Positions 1-9,954 of a DNA stretch of 64,000 bases are shown piece after piece. The stretch comes from Ceratopteris richardii (lineage: Eukaryota > Streptophyta > Polypodiopsida > Polypodiales > Pteridaceae): contig CM035412.1 in the NCBI GenBank assembly GCA_020310875.1, positions 136,998,261 through 137,062,260 on the forward strand. Direction: 5' to 3'. The translations under genes were made by a program, and so were the position numbers. The stretch's first letter is position 1. Every line of letters begins with the position of its first letter. The notes beneath the pieces were generated by a model. It was given only the letters and a program-made list of their open reading frames with translations. It did not search any database and was not told the DNA's origin.

Positions 1-349
1 ATGTTCGTGCTCCGATTTCTACTGCACCTATTGTAGAGCAAATTAATTGGGATGGAAGAGATGCTCAGGCACATGCATTGATAGCCTTGTCTGTCAAACG
101 TGCCATTATTCCTCACATTCTCTCTTGCAAAATAGCTAAGGATGCTCAGGATACACTACCACTTTATACTAGGAAAGGAATGAAGCTCGTGTTGCTTACC
201 TTCGAAAATAGCTGGAGAGTGAGCACATGAATGAAGGTGATTCTATGGACAGTTTTTTGACAAAGATCAAAGACTTGAAAGAATAGCTGATTTCTATTGA
301 TGAAGTTATACCAGATAGCTCACTTGTGCTAATTGTTCTGAATGGTCTT
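1..349 (+). pseudogene. Copia element F, gag fragment (left piece)
   Basis: This is the middle of a Ty1/copia gag gene on the plus strand, cut off by the window edge. Frame fragments such as SVKRAIIPHI and MNEGDSMDSFLTKIK-like text match the gag of element E (36000-36700, opposite strand). In-frame stops (for example tag near 33 and 284) and small deletions break it. It ends at 349, where element A was inserted, and resumes at 24600. The uninterrupted E copy reads ...aatggtcttcctgattcat across this point, which fixes the insertion site. It belongs to the same copia family as D, E, I, J and O. Confidence 0.85.
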
Positions 350-887
350 TGTTATCAGGATCTTGCTCACACACACACAGAGGTTACGAACGTAGAAGGC
401 ACACAAAAAAATAGAGACATCAAGAGACGAGACTGAACATAGTATTGGGTGCAATCTCCCCCCATGCACTCTGTTTCGACAGTCCACAGAGTGCATGTAT
501 TTATAGGAATTTTTTATTATGTTGAAAAGAGTGGTTACATGTGAGCGGCTTCGAAAAGCATGTGTGTAACTAGAAGTTGGTGACTTTCATAGAAAGCCTC
601 TTCTTTTAATATCAAAAATTGCGGTCTACAATGACTCTTATTCTAACCACTATTTTTCTAACTATTTCTAACAATAGAACCTTCTATGCCGATTTATTTA
701 AAAACTAAATTATAAATCGAATTTATTGATGTCTGCCCCAAAGTCGGATTATTGATGTCCGCCCTTTCACGCTTTCACACCCTAATGAACCTTCAACTGC
801 TATATCAAAAACACCAAAAAAACATTAATACATTAATAAATTAACACTCCAACAATGCATTGTTCAACATATTCCATAATGTATAAC
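350..887 (-). repeat. 3' LTR of gypsy A
   Basis: This stretch starts TGTTATCA and aligns along its length with 24087-24599. It ends at gtataac, where the partner ends gtataaca. It carries about 25 extra bases near 735-760 (a partial duplication around ttgatgtc) that the right copy lacks. The TATAAATA box on the minus strand is at 498-505. Divergence between the two LTRs is modest but easy to see by eye, so the insertion is not recent. Confidence 0.88.
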
Positions 888-901
888 CTGCCCCCCAGTT
901 G
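888..901 (-). other. Polypurine tract of gypsy A
   Basis: On the minus strand the sequence AACTGGGGGGCAGG directly abuts the 3' LTR, the position and composition of a plus-strand priming polypurine tract. It confirms the minus orientation of A. Confidence 0.8.
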
Positions 902-1033
902 AAAAAGCAACTGACCTCAGTTCATAAAATAAAATAAACATGGATGGCCAGTCACATGTTTCATCATTGAATGAATGTAAGCATGTTCCATGTTAAAAGA
1001 AACATGCATGGAAATGTTCATGGAGGAATTACA

Positions 1034-1153
1034 TTAATGTGTTTGTGTATGATATGCAAAAATTAAGTGGTCATAATGAGGTGCTAATTGTGTTTTATGT
1101 ATCCATTGACATTCTTCAATAGAGTGATTTTTGTACTTCACCAAGTATCGATG
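1034..1153 (-). pseudogene. Chromodomain remnant of gypsy A integrase
   Basis: Immediately after the TAG that closes the integrase frame (1154-1156), the same frame stays open for 39 codons to a TAA at 1034. It encodes a chromodomain core: YLVKYKNHS, a short acidic stretch, then CQWIHKTQL, matching the YLVKWKG...W pattern of chromovirus integrase tails. Chromodomains of this kind direct integration toward chromatin marks. The preceding segment contains PEKIIDHD, the usual start of the domain, so one nonsense change splits an otherwise recognisable domain. Confidence 0.8.
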
Positions 1154-2584
1154 CTATTGAGTACTTGTGTGTGTATTAGTGACATCATGATCAATGATTT
1201 TCTCAGGAACCAAGATTTTAGATTGTTCTTCAATCAAAGGAGGGTCATCAAGAAGTGGAGTGAGTGGTAAAGTGCCTTTAGATGGTTTAAGTAAACTAAT
1301 ATGAAAAGAGTTATGTATATTCCAATGAGATGGGATATCTAATCTAAATGAATTATCATTAATTTTTTCTATAATGCGAAAGGGTCCATAATAGTGTGGT
1401 GCAAGTTTAATTTTAGGATGCTGCAAAATATTTTTGAGATGTCTTTTAATGATACGCAACCATACAAGATCATTTTCCTTGAATTCCTTGGCTAACCGTT
1501 TAGTATTGATATTACGTGTGTATCGCTCTTGACTTTTCCTAATGTGCTCGTGAACATCGTGAAGTATAGAAATGTGATCTTGAGCAATAAAATCAGCCAT
1601 CGGAATGTCGGTTTGGGTGAGTGACATGGGAGTGGGAAGCTTTTTACCATAAACAATTTCAAAAGGTGCACGACCACTAGTGGTGTGTGTGGTGTTATTG
1701 TAAGACAATTGAAGCAATGGCAACTTTTCATCCCAGTTAGTGGGACTATCTAATGAATAACAATGCAATAAATCAAGAATAGTACTATTTGTAGCTTCAC
1801 TTTGTCCATTACTTTCAGGATGAAATGCAAAGCTAAAATCTATTTTAGAATCAAAATTTTGAAATAAGGCAACCCAAAAATGATTACAAAATCTAACATC
1901 ACGATCAGATAACATTACTTTAGGAAATCCATGATGTGAGAAAATGCATGTAATGAATAATTTTGCAGCCTGAGGTGCAGATAAAGTTTTCCTACATGGA
2001 ATGAAATATGCATATTTACTAAACCTATCAACTATTGTCCAAATCATATCATTATGTGATGAAGTGATGGGAAGGCCTGTGATAAAATCCATAGAAATCT
2101 GCTCCCATGGTTCGTTCATAATGGGAAATGGCATTAATAATCCAAATGGTTTACCATGATGATGTTTTATATGCTGACATACAATGCATTGAGAAACATA
2201 ATGTGCAATATTTTTTTCCATGTGTGGCCAAAAGAAGAAATCTTTGCAGGCATAAATGGTGCTTTGTATGCCTCTATGACCCATGTAAGATGGTTCACGC
2301 ATTTCTTTGATAACAAAATCTTTAAAAGCTTGGGTTATGCATAATCTATGTTGAAAATAAAGAAAACCATTATGAAATGTATAATGTTCATCAGATAAAG
2401 ATGCACCATTGTTGAAATCATGCCATGCACGTGAAAAATACAAATCAGATGCATAAGTGGAAACCATTTCTTGAAAAGAATGTATTTGGATGGCAGAAAT
2501 ATTATGCAAAACAACAGAATGTGAAGGAAATCGACTAAGAGCATCAGCTACAACATTAGCTTTTCCAGGCTGATATTGGATCAT
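1154..2584 (-). CDS. Gypsy A: RNase H end and integrase
   Basis: This 476-codon open segment is the C-terminal half of a gypsy pol. It begins with the end of RNase H (YQPGKANVVADALSR). The integrase HHCC zinc-binding region follows (HRGIQ...C-x2-C near residues 100-135). The catalytic DDE core has D in SMDFITGLP, D in LSDRDVRF and E in NGQSEATN. The GPF/Y module (YYGPFRI) lies near residue 400. Integrase inserts the cDNA into chromosomal DNA. The frame ends at a premature TAG before the chromodomain. The start shown is simply the first ATG in the open frame; the real protein is part of the polyprotein to the right. Confidence 0.88.
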   Translation of the reverse strand: MIQYQPGKANVVADALSRFPSHSVVLHNISAIQIHSFQEMVSTYASDLYFSRAWHDFNNGASLSDEHYTFHNGFLYFQHRLCITQAFKDFVIKEMREPSYMGHRGIQSTIYACKDFFFWPHMEKNIAHYVSQCIVCQHIKHHHGKPFGLLMPFPIMNEPWEQISMDFITGLPITSSHNDMIWTIVDRFSKYAYFIPCRKTLSAPQAAKLFITCIFSHHGFPKVMLSDRDVRFCNHFWVALFQNFDSKIDFSFAFHPESNGQSEATNSTILDLLHCYSLDSPTNWDEKLPLLQLSYNNTTHTTSGRAPFEIVYGKKLPTPMSLTQTDIPMADFIAQDHISILHDVHEHIRKSQERYTRNINTKRLAKEFKENDLVWLRIIKRHLKNILQHPKIKLAPHYYGPFRIIEKINDNSFRLDIPSHWNIHNSFHISLLKPSKGTLPLTPLLDDPPLIEEQSKILVPEKIIDHDVTNTHTSTQ

Positions 2585-3299
2585 GGGTTGGAAATTTTGA
2601 ATGAATGATGCCCATTTAAGATGGCGATCAAAGATTAAGGGCTGATTTTGAAAAATTAATTAGCCAAATGTTTAACTATATTGAACATATAATATGAATT
2701 GTGTAACTAACAAAAACTAACAAAAAATGTTTAATAGCTTGTTTATCTGTTTTGATTAAGACCTCAGAGCCCATAAGACAGTGTTTCCAAATTTGCAAAT
2801 CATGCACAACTGCTAACAATTCTTTATCATATGTACTATAATTCTTTTTTGAGGGCTTAAGATTCCTCCCCTCAAATGCAATGGGATGATCATTTTGCAT
2901 TAAAACTGCACCTATCCCTGAACCACTAGCATCAGTAACAACATGAAAAGGTTGTGAAAAAACAGGTAATTGTAAAACAAGTGCATGTGAAAGTGCATGT
3001 TTGAGTTTTTCAAAGGATTGTTGTTGGGTAAGTCATCATGCAAATTTTATTTTCTTTTTCAATAACAAGGTAAGGGGCAATACTAAATAAGAAAAATTTT
3101 GAACAAACTTCCTATAGAAACTAGCCAACCCAAGGAAAGAGTGAACATCATTGATTGATTGTGGTGTAGGACATTCTACTATAACTTTAATTTTTTTTGG
3201 ATCCACATGCACACCTTCACTTGAAATAATACGCCCTAGATATTCTAGCTTACGTTGAAAGAAGTAACTCTTTTCAGGATTAGTGTAAACTGTATTCTC
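2585..3299 (-). pseudogene. Gypsy A: RT thumb and RNase H, broken
   Basis: Read on the minus strand, this joins the RT domain (3300-3677) to the integrase. It shows the connection region (YLGRIISSEGVHVDP), SFLGLASFYRKF, and the RNase H pattern PFHVVTDASGSGIGAVL ... KKNYSTYDKELLAVV ... ALKHFL-like text at 2676-2950. A TAA pair near 3030 and an AT-rich filler at about 2660-2735 interrupt the frame. The filler is flanked by aaatgtttaa on both sides, which looks like a small insertion with a short duplication. RNase H degrades the RNA strand of the hybrid during reverse transcription. Confidence 0.8.
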
Positions 3300-3677
3300 T
3301 CATAGTAAATGAAAAACTATTTTAAGATGCATCTCATGCTCACTATCATTCTTACTGTAAACAAGTATATCGTCAAAAAATACAAGAACAAAAGCTTGGT
3401 AATCAAGAAAAATGTTGTTCATCATCCGTGCAAATGTAGTAGGAGCATTAGTAAGTCCAAAGGGCATTACCATAAATTCATAACGGCCTATTTGAGTTCT
3501 AAATGCAGTCTTAAAAATATCACTTTGTGTCATACGAATATGATGGTATCCTGATTTTAGATCAATTTTACTAAAGACACGAGCTTCTTGTAATTTATCT
3601 AAAAGATCATTGATTTGGGGAATAGGGTATATATTCTTTATTGTGAACTTGTTAAGGGCTCTATAATCAATGCACAT
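3300..3677 (-). CDS. Gypsy A: reverse transcriptase core
   Basis: This 125-codon open piece carries RT fingers and palm. It shows [10 protein letters not shown], the [14 protein letters not shown] block, [17 protein letters not shown], and the catalytic FFDDILVYS (an F-x-DD version of YxDD). It synthesises cDNA from element RNA. The segment upstream (3678-3779) still reads RPSSSPFGAPVL with one stop before VEKKNKTYR, so the RT is nearly whole but interrupted. Confidence 0.88.
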   Translation of the reverse strand: MCIDYRALNKFTIKNIYPIPQINDLLDKLQEARVFSKIDLKSGYHHIRMTQSDIFKTAFRTQIGRYEFMVMPFGLTNAPTTFARMMNNIFLDYQAFVLVFFDDILVYSKNDSEHEMHLKIVFHLL

Positions 3678-3779
3678 TCGATAAGTTTTATTCTTCTTCT
3701 CTACTTAAAGAACTGGTGCTCCAAATGGGGAAGAACTAGGCCTTATAAGTCCTCTTTGTAGTAGGTCTTTCACTTGGTT

Positions 3780-4183
3780 TTATATTTCCGTTTGGTGTAG
3801 TGGGCCATGTCTATAAGGTGCTTTATGAGGAGGAGAACTACCAAGGACTAAGTCTATGCTATGGTCAAAGGATCCTTGAGATGGTGGTAGTTCAGAGGGA
3901 TATTCAGACATAAAACAATCCTTATAAGTAGTCATGAAAGGTTTATGTGCATCAAGAAGTGTATGAGTATAATCATTGATGACATTGACAAAAACAATGC
4001 ATGAATTGAATCCTTTCTTAAATGCACCTTTTATTTGAGTATGACTAATCAATGGAAATGGTTGGAAATCATGTCGTGCAGACAAAGTAATAATTTGACC
4101 TTTAAATTCAAAGTTAAAGGTATGTGTATTGTAGTCAATGTGTGGGTTATAATGATGACGAAAAGGCATACCTAGTATAACAT
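3780..4183 (-). pseudogene. Gypsy A: protease 3' half and protease-RT linker
   Basis: The open frame resumes just left of element B with ILGMPF, the C-terminal retropepsin motif. The linker DHSIDLVLGSSPPHKAPYR, which typically precedes RT in gypsy polyproteins, follows. The 5' half of the same protease lies at 22114-22512 beyond B. The first residues before ILGMPF in this open frame come from B's LTR and are not part of A. Confidence 0.85.
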
Positions 4184-5683
4184 TGTGTACGTAAGTCAAG
4201 AAGACTCAAGGACTTGTTCCAAAGAGACTAAATCTCGTTTTCCACACAAGTGCGTATAGTGGGGAATTGACACATGCTTATTTGTCAATCCGATGAAATG
4301 ACCTAACCAAGTGTATGAGGACATGTGCACACATGATGGGAAATGAAGTGGTTCAGCTTACATGCATGAGAAAAGACTAATCCACCTCTCTAACTTACTC
4401 AAGTACTGAAAGTGTCTGTCGCGATACCACTTACAATAATTTTCACTAAATCGAGGATTTCTCCCAGCTTCGAACTCCAAATATGGGCAATAGCGGCTCT
4501 TTTCAAAGCTCTCGACGAGACGCATCTATTGGAGGTAGTTTCACTTGATTCTAATAATTGTGCTTCAAGTTATGACCAAAACAGTGAATGGCAGGAAACA
4601 CCCACACTCACTCCACAACTCCTACAAGCTCACACACACTACAGTAGCTCCAGCGGGGGAGGGGGAGGTAGACAACAGTCCTACACACACTTTCCAAGCA
4701 TTACACACACATAGAAGATCAAAGAAAAGATGAAAATTTGTAGGAAAGAAGCAAATTCGAATTTTCTCAAGCTCTCCTTCTTCACTATGGCAAAAAGTCT
4801 CTACAAAGAGTCATAAAGTGACTTATATACATGTGCCCTAAAAATGGTCCTTTCACACAAGAGACCAGCACTTTATTAACGAAAAGGTGAATTTCCTACT
4901 AATTTACAAGGAATATATTACAATGAGTTGGGATTATGCATCTAGAGGACTCCTCTAGTGCATTTACATGGCTTGTATGCCCATTAATTTGAAAATTTTG
5001 GGGCTCCCCTTTCGTGCCTCTTTGCTCTACAACACTCTCCCCCTCTTTGTCTCTGTCGTCCCTTGACAGACTTTTGTCTTTCGCTTGCTGCTCGTTTAAG
5101 CTTTCTGAATACACGCACCCAGTGGTCGAAGAAGCGATAAGGACTGTCAAAGAATTTGTTATTTTGTCCGAGGTATGTCCTTTGCTTCTGTTTTCCCTTT
5201 GGTATTCCATACATCACAAATATGGGTTGCTGCATTCAGTCGGGCTGCCACGCACGCCATCAGTGACTAAGAATGTGATGTTCTTAGTCACCCGCTTCAA
5301 CTTTTCAGCCTCTCCCCTTTCTAGCTTTTGGTCTTCTGATATGTCTTTGTCTTCACACATCTGACCCTGTTGTATTGCTTTGAGCCTGCTCATTTCTTGT
5401 CATCGCACGCTATCAGCGGGAGGATTATTACCTGCCAAGTATTGTCTTGCACTTCTTCATGGATACTTCCTGGCCCTGATCCATCCTTCCCATGAAATGT
5501 CTTGGTTTTGATTGTTCTTTAATTCCATTAGGACCTGGGTGTTTGGCATTGTTGCCTGATGCGTGCCCCTATGGGGCTTTGGGCAGAGGGTGGTTCTTTT
5601 GCTTTATAATCTTCATTGTTTACTGAGCAGTTTTGGTCTTTGATTTTCTTCTTCTTCTTTTCTTGCTTGATTCCCCTCCCACA
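4184..5683 (-). repeat. 3' LTR of element B (1.5 kb)
   Basis: This LTR aligns end to end with 20575-22113. It lacks about 30 bases near 4975 that the other copy has (tcctaagactttgaagaaga region). The minus-strand TATATAAG box is at 4822-4829. The end of the accessory ORF (5620-5683) lies inside it. The gcgataccac word that recurs in B's leader array also occurs here near 4411. Confidence 0.92.
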
Positions 5684-6747
5684 CGTCCCTCCTCCTGAAC
5701 TCTATCGTCCTCGACAGGCTTTTTGTGGCAACGTGAGTATGTTTGTATGGCAGCTTGCTCTCGTTGATTAAGCAGATTGGCATGACATATCATAAATTCT
5801 TTCCACTGTGTTGACTTCACTCCATCCTCTGGTGCTTGTCGGTGATCCACAAAAAAGCTTGTTTCATATGCTACCAGCCTTGCATTAAGATTCGAAGTCA
5901 TCTTCACAAAAATTTCGGAATCAATTTCAAAGAAGCCTGTAAAAAAAACCTCTTCAAAAGTCTGCATATATGTACTCGATAAGAACATGAGCCGTGAATA
6001 GTATGCCATGATTGTTAAACGGCTCGGTATGGTGGAAAGATAAAAAATCAGGGCTTCGGATCCCTGTGTAATGTCGATGAAGTTCAAAAATGTATATTTC
6101 GCATGCTGGAAGACTTTAATAACAGTGAGTAGCATGCTGAAAATCTTATTAGTCATTTTGACTGCTAAATCCGGAACAGTTGCATATCGATTAATCCAAA
6201 ATTCCATTGTTTTAACCATGTATTCTTACGTTGGGAGATAATTATGCATTGGGCTCGGTAACAGCAGATAATTTAGCCATTGATTATTGATGCTTCCCTG
6301 GTGCTGTCCTTCCCAAAATTGCAACCAGGAGCATCTGCGGGGTACTGGACAAAAAGATGGGTTCACCTGAAGTGCATATGGCGAGGCTTCCCATTGTACC
6401 CGCAGTGTAGGGTTGTTTTCCAAAAGTTTTCGCCTCCATATAGGATCAGCCTTCTCGAATTCCTCTTGAGTATAATTGAAAGTATCATTGCTGAACTGGA
6501 GGTATTTGTCAGGCTCCTTATTTGTCATGGTCTTTATATATTCTCTTGTTTGCTCTTTCAGGAGGCCATATGGTATATTCAACGGTTTTAATACATGTTC
6601 CAAATGTTTGCTCTCAATTTGAGCTTCCTTCATGACCTTGATTATTTGATCTTCAAATTCGGCAGTAAGCTGGGACACCAGTAGTGCCCTTTCATGTTGG
6701 CTCAGTTCTGCAATATCCCGATGATTATGTTCAAATTGGATGTCCAT
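5620..6747 (-). pseudogene. Element B accessory protein, C-terminal helical part and basic tail
   Basis: Two consecutive open pieces (6226-6747 and 5620-6219, in the same frame with one stop between them) make the last part of B's extra coding region. No known domain is recognised. The first piece begins MDIQFEHNHRDIAELSQ and is charged and probably helical, with FSNDTFNYTQEEFEKADPIW in the middle. The second contains MEFWINRYATVPDLAVKM and ends in GGESSKKRRRRKSKTKTAQ, a strong nuclear-localisation-like or nucleic-acid-binding tail. The stop codon at 5620 lies 64 bases inside the 3' LTR. Position between integrase and LTR equals the env-like slot of Athila elements, but I see no signal peptide or convincing membrane anchor. 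Confidence 0.7.
5684..5697 (-). other. Polypurine tract of element B
   Basis: On the minus strand CAGGAGGAGGGACG lies directly against the 3' LTR, as expected for the plus-strand primer. It is also coding sequence for the accessory ORF that runs on into the LTR. Confidence 0.65.
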
Positions 6748-6870
6748 TTCCTCCCTTATTGGCGAATGATGTAAGGGGGGAGAGAGAGGACGTACCTCAA
6801 TCTCCTCAGTAGCCGCTGTGGATTTTGGAACTACTGGTGTCCCCTCTATTGCCTTCTGTGCTAGCTGATC

Positions 6871-7604
6871 CTATAGTTGCTTTATCATTTCCTTCTTTTG
6901 CTTAATCTCTTCGTGAGCTTTCAAAATTGTTTCTTTATTCTTCTTGATTTCCTCTGCCACGACAGCGAGGTGATCAGTGTCTTCTTTACATTGCATAAGA
7001 TATCGATTCTCAGTCTTTTTCCATTTAGTCCTTAGAGCTGGGGTGTCATCCATATATCTTTTTTCCCATTCAGCAATGGTTGCCTGCTCCTGCTTGAGTT
7101 GATCTTCATACTTAGCTATCTTGTCCTCCATTTCCTTTATATCTTTTTCTGGCTTTTCCTGAACTTCTATGGGTTGATCACTCAGAAGAGCTGTCATTAG
7201 CTCCTTGTTTCTATTTCTTAGGTTTTCTGCCTCCTCCATGTATATCTTTAGTTGTGATTCTAGTATTTTACTTCTTGCATTCATCCGAGTCTTCTCAGCC
7301 TCGCTAAACTCATATTTATTCTGTAATTCCTGTAGTTGTTCCTTTAATTTTGCATTTTCCATATCTAAAGTTTTCACTACTTTTTGACCTCTTGAACTTC
7401 ATTTTCTTTATGTACTATTTGCTCTCTTGCTAGCTTTAATTCTGCTGAAAGATTCTTACCCATTTCTTGAAGTTCATGCTTGTCCTGCATCGCTTGATCA
7501 TAATCTTCATCAGCCTCAAGCATTAACTGTTGCGTATCAATTGCGGTTCTGATCATGTCTTGCACTACTGGCTTGAGCTGAGCGATGTCGACATTCAACC
7601 ACAT
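6871..7604 (-). pseudogene. Element B accessory protein, long coiled coil
   Basis: Two overlapping frames (7377-7604, then 6871-7377 after a one-base shift at the junction) encode about 240 residues, almost entirely charged and heptad-like. Examples are KLKEQLQELQNKYEFSEAEK, LESQLKIYMEEAENLRNRN and EEIKKNKETILKAHEEIKQK. This is a classic long coiled coil, probably for oligomerisation. A stop follows at 6871, after which the frame reads on through a Pro/Glu linker toward 6747. No family is recognised. It belongs to the post-integrase coding block of B. Confidence 0.72.
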
Positions 7605-8300
7605 TCATGGAATGCTTGGAGCTTTTCCTGTTTGTACATCCTTTCCGTGCTCCATGTGGATGGTTTCGTTATGTGGTTGTCTGATCTGTAGTTGTATTTC
7701 TGGTTCTTTTCTTTCTTAGTTCAGATCAATGATTTTTGTGGTACTCCCTTGAAATGTGACACCCATGGGGGAGGGTTCTGCCACAACCCTTAGCGGAGTG
7801 AAGGGCTCTGATTCTTCCACCATAGCTTCTTTTGGTTCCTCTTTTGGATTTTTTAATGACCCTTATCCGGTACTCGTTGTCTCTTTGATTTGAATTTTGG
7901 AAGTTTCATTTATTCTGATGACATGTGTCCCTTCTTGGTTTACCTCCTTGCCTACGGTGTCTTGATCGGGGTGGACGGTGTTGTCATTCACCTTCATGTC
8001 CCCTTCTGCTTCATTGTAGTTTACTTCATTAAGTTCCTCCCATTGTCCATCATCCTTTGATTAACTTTGAATGTCCACATTTAATAAAGATGTGTCGGGT
8101 TCTTCTTGTGCATCCGAAGACGAGCTTGAATTATCCAACCCTAATTCTCTATATTGATGTACTTTGGTGAGCTTCTTTTTAGCTTCCTTGTCTTGTTGGG
8201 TCTGCTGGTAATGGTGCCCTTGCACTGGTAGATTAACTTGCCCTTCTGTATATTGGTGTGTATCTTCCAAGGCTTTATTTAAGTCTTCTTCTGTAATTGG
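7605..8300 (-). pseudogene. Element B accessory region, acidic low-complexity linker
   Basis: The minus strand keeps a readable frame with only a few stops (8061-8270 is open). It is rich in Glu, Asp, Gln, Ser and Thr, including a run of five Ser (DNSSSSSDAQEEPD), and has no recognisable fold. It joins the globular or basic part on the right to the coiled coil on the left. Function unknown; probably a disordered spacer. Confidence 0.5.
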
Positions 8301-8309
8301 TCTTGGCTC

Positions 8310-8860
8310 TTAAATTCTTGTCTTTGGAAGTATGTGTGCCCTTTTCGTGACTGGAAATTCTTCTTCTACTTGCTTTACCTCCCTTAATCTCTTTGTTCCT
8401 CTCATTTTGGGTTGAGAGCTAATTTCCGCCTCCTCGACAATCTTGACTCCTCTTTTCTTTTTGGGGACTGTGGCAACCTTTGCATATTTAGCCATAGCAG
8501 TCGATGATGGCATTTCTTGGAGGTGCTCCCTAATGCCTAAAGCATGGTATATCAATATGGTCAGAGCTACACTGTCGTTGAGGAACTTCTTGTTATTCCA
8601 TTGCTTCTTCGCCTCGAATAGCCGTTCCTGTATGTATGAAGTCAGATTAATTTGATTTCCAATCTATTTGATAGCATGTGAGAGCAGATATCAATATGGT
8701 CAGAGCTACACTGTCGTTGAGGAACTTCTTGTTATTCCATTGCTTCTTCGCCTCGAATAGCCGTTCCTGTATGTATGAAGTCAGATTAATTTGATTTCCA
8801 ATCTATTTGAGGGGCTGTGTATCGATGCATGTTAGGAAAGCAAAAGTGTTGATGAATTAG
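8310..8860 (-). pseudogene. Element B accessory region, Lys/Arg-rich segment
   Basis: The open piece 8310-8555 reads MIYHALGIREHLQEMPSSTA, then two basic clusters (VPKKKRGVK and KMRGTKRLREVKQ) that could act as nuclear localisation signals. Upstream frames at 8560-8860 carry LFEAKKQWNNKKFLNDSVA, which fits onto it, but the tandem duplication at 8549-8810 breaks the frame. No known domain is recognised. It is part of the same post-integrase coding block. Confidence 0.55.
8549..8810. repeat. Tandem duplication of 123 bp inside element B
   Basis: Copies 8549-8671 and 8688-8810 are almost identical and separated by 16 bases (period 139). Both begin atatcaatatggtcagagct and end ccaatctatttga. The duplication lies in coding sequence and is a local decay event. 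Confidence 0.9.
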
Positions 8861-9514
8861 TCATACTTCTTCTTCAATATCCACTTGATTGATGTCAGTG
8901 AATGTTCTGGTCTTTGCCCCTCGACTTTCTTCTTTCAAGACAGTAATTCTGTCTTTCTCCCATCCGAAAGCTTCTTTAATCTCATGTGTAAACTGAATGA
9001 CTACCCATTCACCTACTCCATCCATGACTCTGGCTTCTGATACCAATGGATCATGTAGTGCAGGTTGTAAGGTATTCATCACTTGCGTGCATCTTTGAAA
9101 GTCGGGCTTGTAGATTGGCACTTCAAAATATTTGTGTATACCCGCTTTCTTCATGATGTCAATTGTAGATGGAATCTCATGCACCACTTTAAAATCTTGG
9201 GACATTACCGGGAATTGATGGTCTGTCTCCATGATTTTGATGGTCACTAGGAAGAGATACTCCCCAGCCGGTTGATCTTCCTTAAACTAGTGTCCCTTTG
9301 CTTTAGTGACACTTTGTAAGGGGAATTCCAATACTTCTTCCTGAATTGTGGCTTGAGAATCTTCAGAAGCCATCTTCACTTGTAATGAAAAGTGCATTAG
9401 CTTCCAAATAGAAGATATAGCGATTGTGCTGTGCATTGTAGTGTCATGTTGTTGTTTCGTCACTCCGTTCCCCTTGCTTGTATAAGTGAGATTTCTTACC
9501 ACATATTTTTTCAT
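8861..9514 (-). pseudogene. Element B accessory region, unknown globular domain
   Basis: Two open pieces in the same frame (9287-9514 and 8861-9247, with one stop between them) give about 215 residues of mixed composition typical of a folded protein. Landmarks are SIWKLMHFSLQVKM, HKYFEVPIYKPDFQRC and GVGEWVVIQFTHEIKEAFGW. I do not recognise a family. It lies between the second protease-like domain and the coiled coil and was probably one polyprotein or ORF with them. A structure-based search would be needed to assign it. Confidence 0.6.
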
Positions 9515-9600
9515 TTTCTTATCTGAAAGAAAACAAGGATTAGTATAGCCGAAGCATTTATTTATTTACATAGTAGGTCCATTCCTAAGGAAGGTTAAAG

Positions 9601-9894
9601 CTATGACCTATTCCCCATTGGAGAATGTGCACCACTAATTTTATTATGTACATCAAGTGCCGAATGAGTGGCCTTGTAATATGGCCCTATTATGCATACT
9701 TTAGGTGCATTCGATACTTCATGAGTGCAATTGGAATCTTCGTTGCTCTGGTGGTCCATTCCTCGTAGTTGCTTTGGTTTCCAAATCCATTTCGTGGTCG
9801 CATTGATAGGCCATGTCTTCTCTTTGGTCCCTCGAGCTTCATGTGTTTCCTTTGTTTCTTCTAATGTCCTAGTGATAGAGGTCTTTCTCTTCAT
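9601..9894 (-). pseudogene. Element B accessory region, basic Trp-containing segment
   Basis: This open segment of 97 codons is rich in Lys, Arg, Thr and Glu in its first third and contains TKWIWKPKQLRG. That resembles WLPRPLIEAQKARQQIWIPK at the end of the preceding ORF (9955-10653), so a W-x-P-K-x-L module seems to be repeated. No known domain; a nucleic-acid-binding role is only a guess from charge. Confidence 0.45.
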
Positions 9895-9954
9895 GTTTTT
9901 ATGACGAGTCTGTCTTGGCTTCGTTGTCCAAATGTCTCGATGTAATGTATCCTC

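Noticed and set aside
4412..5364. ORFs in the 3' LTR of element B (and matching ones at 20921-21790)
   Set aside because: They lie in LTR sequence, occur in both copies only because the LTRs are duplicates, and show no protein-like conservation or domain.
5620..6747. Retroviral-type envelope gene in element B
   Set aside because: Right position for an env-like ORF, but no signal peptide, no convincing membrane anchor and no glycoprotein-like Cys pattern; the tail is basic and nuclear-like.
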